Origin: an uncultured Bryobacterales bacterium | Lineage (GTDB): Bacteria > Acidobacteriota > Terriglobia > Bryobacterales > UBA6623 | NCBI GenBank assembly: GCA_951813605.1 | Contig: OX638379.1 | Coordinates: forward strand, 1,250,471-1,314,470 | Direction of reading: 5' to 3' | DNA length: 64,000 nucleotides | Made by a program: the position numbers and the translations under genes | Notes under the pieces: generated by a model | What the model saw: only the letters and a program-made list of their open reading frames with translations | The model's database searches: none | Told to the model about the DNA's origin: nothing | Part shown: positions 61,542-64,000 of the stretch, piece after piece | Layout: the number at the start of each line of letters is the position of its first letter | How positions within the stretch are numbered: position 1 is the first letter of the stretch

Positions 61542-64000
61542 ATGATGCTTATCCGATGTGTTCCAGCCGTGGCGACCATAGCGCTTGTTGCGTGTGCTGT
61601 TTCCCCACCGACTGTCGGCGACGAGTTCGAGGTGGCGCCCGGACTCCAGATGACGCTGTGGGCCAGTGAGCCGCTCTTGGTCAATCCCACGAACTTCGAC
61701 ATCGACGAGCGCGGCCGGGTCTGGCTCGTCGAGTCGGTGAATTACCGAAGCGACCTCAAGAGCAAGCCTAGGAACGACCTGATGGGTGACCGAATCGTCA
61801 TTTTGGAAGACACAGACGGCGATGGCCAGGCCGATTCCCGCAAAGTTTTCGACCAGCATGCGGATATGCTGGCTCCGCTGGGCATTTCGGTTTTGGGGAA
61901 CAAGGTTGTCGTGTCGCAGTCTCCGGATTTGTTCGTCTACACCAAGGACGAGGACGACCGCATCGTTTCGAAAGAGACACTCGTGACCGGGTGGGAAGGC
62001 GTGGACCATGACCACGGCCTGCACGTGGTGCTTTTCGGGCACGACGGGCGTTACTACTTCAATTCCGGCGACCAGGGGTTCGAGACGACTGACCGTTCGG
62101 GACACACTTTCCGAAGTAGCAGGGAAGGCCCCTACTATGCCGCGACCGTGCAGACGATGAATCCGGACGGCACGGACTTCCGCGTGTTAGCCCATAACGC
62201 GCGCAACCCCTACGAAATCGCTTTCGACTCGTTCGGGTCGATTTGGCAGACCGACAACGACGACGATGGCAATCAATGGACACGGCTGCTCTACGTCATG
62301 GAAGGGGCGGATTTCGGGTATTGGGGGCCTGGCGGTCGCAGGTGGCGCGAGGACAAGGGAACGCACTTCCACGAGGAACGCCCGAGCACGGTTCCGTATG
62401 TGGCCCGGACGGGGCCGGGTTCCCCTACGGGGCTGGTCCTCTACGAGGGCGATCTCCTGCCGCCAAAGTACAGGAACCAGTTGTTGCACGCAGAGCCGGG
62501 CAAGCGCCTGATCCAAACCTTCTTCGTTGAGCCGCACGGGGCCGGATATTCGATGGAATCAGAGAACACCGTTGCCAGCACGGATCCGATTTTCCGGCCG
62601 AGCGACATTGCCGTCGCCCCGGACGGGTCGGTGTTCATCTCTGACTGGCAGGATCCGGTCGTAGGCGGCCACAACATGCTGGACATCGAACGCGGGCGGA
62701 TTTTCCGTCTCGCCCCGATCAGCCACCGCGGATCGGTGCCAGAACTGGATTTAGAAAGCGACGAGGGCCTGTTAGCGGCGTTCGGTTCGCCCAACCAGGC
62801 GACCCGATACCGAGGCTACCAGGAGTTGATGCTGCGCGGCGCGGAGGACCGTCGAAGAGTCCTTCTCCTGGCCTGGCAGGGCAAGAACGAATCGACGATG
62901 GCTCGAGCACTCTGGATGCTCGCGGGACTTGGTAAAGAAGGCGCCTCCGCCCTCGAAGAGGCATTCCAGTCGGCAGACCCTAGATTTCGCGTACTCGCAC
63001 TACGTGCGTCTCGCCTGCACGGACTGGATCACATGAGGCGGGTGGCCGAAGTGTCCCAGGATCCGGATCCGCAGGTGAGGCGGGAGGCCGCCCTAATGCT
63101 GCGAAACGTCCCGGCCAACAAGAGAGCCGATATTTGGCTGCGGCTTGCCGACGGATACGACGGTGCGGATCGCTGGTATCTGTCTGCTCTGGGAATCGCT
63201 GCCGAGGGGGCCGAGGATGCTATTTTCGAGGCGCTCCGCGGGAGTCAGCGTGAATGGGACGCCAAGCTCGCTAACTTGTACAGAGTCCTGCAGGCACCCA
63301 GCTCGGTTCCGCTGCTGTCGCAAGTCACGCTGGACTCCCAGCGTCCTCTGGACCAGAGAGTGCAGGCTCTTGACGCTCTTGGCTGGCAGTCTGAGTCGAG
63401 CGCGGCCCGGACAGTCGCTGGCGTAGCCGGGAACCATGCGGAAGCGCCCGAACTCAGAAAGCGCGCTTTGTATTTCCTCCGCAAGCAGCTTTTCAGTGAA
63501 TGGAGCAGGGATCGATCGAATCCCCGAGTGCTGGCGGCAGTTGGTCGCGCTTTCGACAACCCCGCGACTCGACGGGACGCTCTGGAACTGGCGGCGATCT
63601 TGGGCAATCCCTCGCTAGCGCCGCAGCTACGGCGGCTAGTGGCCGACGAGACCGCTGACGAATCCAGCAGGGTGGTGGCACTGAGGGCGCTTGGGCCGAT
63701 CGGCGGAAGCAGTGGGGAGGACCTGCTCCGTCAGCAGCTGGTCGAAGGCTCGACTGCAATGAGAGTCGCGGCCATCGAGGGCTTGCGGGCGAGCTCGCCG
63801 GACGACTTGGACCAAACGTTGCGCGAGGTGGTGCTCTCAGACGCCGGGAACGAGGTTCGGACCGCGGCCCTGCGGGCGCTTGGCAGAAGACCCTCCGGAC
63901 TGCATTTGATTCTGGACATGGAAATGTCGCAAGACCTGCCAGCGGAGGTGCGAACAGTCGCTGCCAGCCTTGTGAACTCGGCGCGGAATCCCGACGTCAG
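61542..64000 (+). CDS. PVC-type membrane-bound dehydrogenase-like protein: beta-propeller plus HEAT repeats (3' truncated)
   Basis: The frame is open from the ATG at 61542 to the end of the window, 819 complete codons with no stop, so the gene continues outside. A signal segment (MMLIRCVPAVATIALVACA) is followed by a beta-propeller of the kind called membrane-bound dehydrogenase / DUF7133 (about residues 30-390). Typical blocks are ERGRVWLVESVNY, LEDTDGDGQADSRKVFD, HGLHVVLFGHDGRYYFNSGD, GSIWQTDNDDDGNQ and PDGSVFISDWQDPVVGG. Next comes a HEAT-repeat-like helical part (from about 410 to the end) with repeated Ala/Leu/Arg helices. In relatives a CxxCH cytochrome domain follows, which would lie beyond the window. 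It may oxidise sugars or alcohols at the cell surface. Confidence 0.88.
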   Translation, partial: MMLIRCVPAVATIALVACAVSPPTVGDEFEVAPGLQMTLWASEPLLVNPTNFDIDERGRVWLVESVNYRSDLKSKPRNDLMGDRIVILEDTDGDGQADSRKVFDQHADMLAPLGISVLGNKVVVSQSPDLFVYTKDEDDRIVSKETLVTGWEGVDHDHGLHVVLFGHDGRYYFNSGDQGFETTDRSGHTFRSSREGPYYAATVQTMNPDGTDFRVLAHNARNPYEIAFDSFGSIWQTDNDDDGNQWTRLLYVMEGADFGYWGPGGRRWREDKGTHFHEERPSTVPYVARTGPGSPTGLVLYEGDLLPPKYRNQLLHAEPGKRLIQTFFVEPHGAGYSMESENTVASTDPIFRPSDIAVAPDGSVFISDWQDPVVGGHNMLDIERGRIFRLAPISHRGSVPELDLESDEGLLAAFGSPNQATRYRGYQELMLRGAEDRRRVLLLAWQGKNESTMARALWMLAGLGKEGASALEEAFQSADPRFRVLALRASRLHGLDHMRRVAEVSQDPDPQVRREAALMLRNVPANKRADIWLRLADGYDGADRWYLSALGIAAEGAEDAIFEALRGSQREWDAKLANLYRVLQAPSSVPLLSQVTLDSQRPLDQRVQALDALGWQSESSAARTVAGVAGNHAEAPELRKRALYFLRKQLFSEWSRDRSNPRVLAAVGRAFDNPATRRDALELAAILGNPSLAPQLRRLVADETADESSRVVALRALGPIGGSSGEDLLRQQLVEGSTAMRVAAIEGLRASSPDDLDQTLREVVLSDAGNEVRTAALRALGRRPSGLHLILDMEMSQDLPAEVRTVAASLVNSARNPDV

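Noticed and set aside
1..64000. CRISPR arrays, rRNA or tRNA genes
   Set aside because: No spaced direct repeats and no tRNA-type T-loop sequences were noticed when reading the intergenic regions; rnpB is the only structural RNA that I can support.

Overview
The window is about 64 kb of a GC-rich bacterial chromosome, most likely from an Acidobacteriota member of the Bryobacterales/Solibacteres kind. Three things support this. There are two VWFA proteins of the acidobacterial type (about 38.5-41.7 kb). There are repeated DUF1501 + DUF1549/DUF1553 (PSD1-type) gene pairs. There are four formylglycine sulfatases, and such genes are abundant only in Acidobacteriota and in the Planctomycetes group. 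This assignment is an inference from gene families, not from a marker tree.

Layout. 0-16.6 kb: end of tatC, ispG, a fused TRAP permease, a DUF1905/YdeI/DUF5655 protein, a class V aminotransferase, a mobA-like gene, a sulfatase, a glcD-like flavoenzyme, an SDR, lysA with a GAF-SpoIIE phosphatase, and a DeoC homologue that has lost its catalytic lysines. 17.5-26.9 kb: a NYN nuclease fused to four LOTUS/OST-HTH-like repeats, an intact IS1380-family element directly behind it, a double-SIS protein, msrA, a TerB-like protein, an SGNH hydrolase, and a heptosyltransferase overlapping a degenerate HldE-type nucleotidyltransferase. 27-36.7 kb: two methyltransferases, the first DUF1501/PSD1 pair, dnaB and a Tat-type sulfatase. 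36.7-41.8 kb: cdsA-uppS followed by a 2.17-kb tandem duplication. In the second copy uppS is dead but the VWFA gene is intact. 41.8-43.6 kb: a graveyard with a transposase-like remnant and a second NYN gene carrying two in-frame stop codons. 43.7-49.5 kb: a TrmB-type regulator with galU, pncA and a nudix gene, then two small paralogous membrane coiled-coil proteins and a MatB-like acyl-CoA ligase. 50.4-64 kb: two adjacent sulfatases, a transposase scrap, a ferrochelatase, rnpB (RNase P RNA) whose 3' end overlaps the ferrochelatase gene, a second DUF1501/PSD1 pair with cytochrome c and LamG-like parts, and the first 2.46 kb of a propeller/HEAT-repeat dehydrogenase-like protein that runs off the window.

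How the parts work together. Cell-envelope functions dominate: isoprenoid precursor (IspG) to undecaprenyl carrier (UppS), phospholipid head (CdsA), UDP-glucose (GalU), a heptosyltransferase and sugar-polymer methyltransferases. Sulfatases and PSD1/DUF1501 proteins suggest use of sulfated polysaccharides. Two regulatory patterns recur. Many starts lie 7-11 nt behind a TANNNT hexamer, which suggests leaderless mRNAs. The IS1380 element has an inverted repeat placed to mask its start codon only in read-through transcripts. No tRNA, 5S/16S/23S rRNA or CRISPR array was seen.
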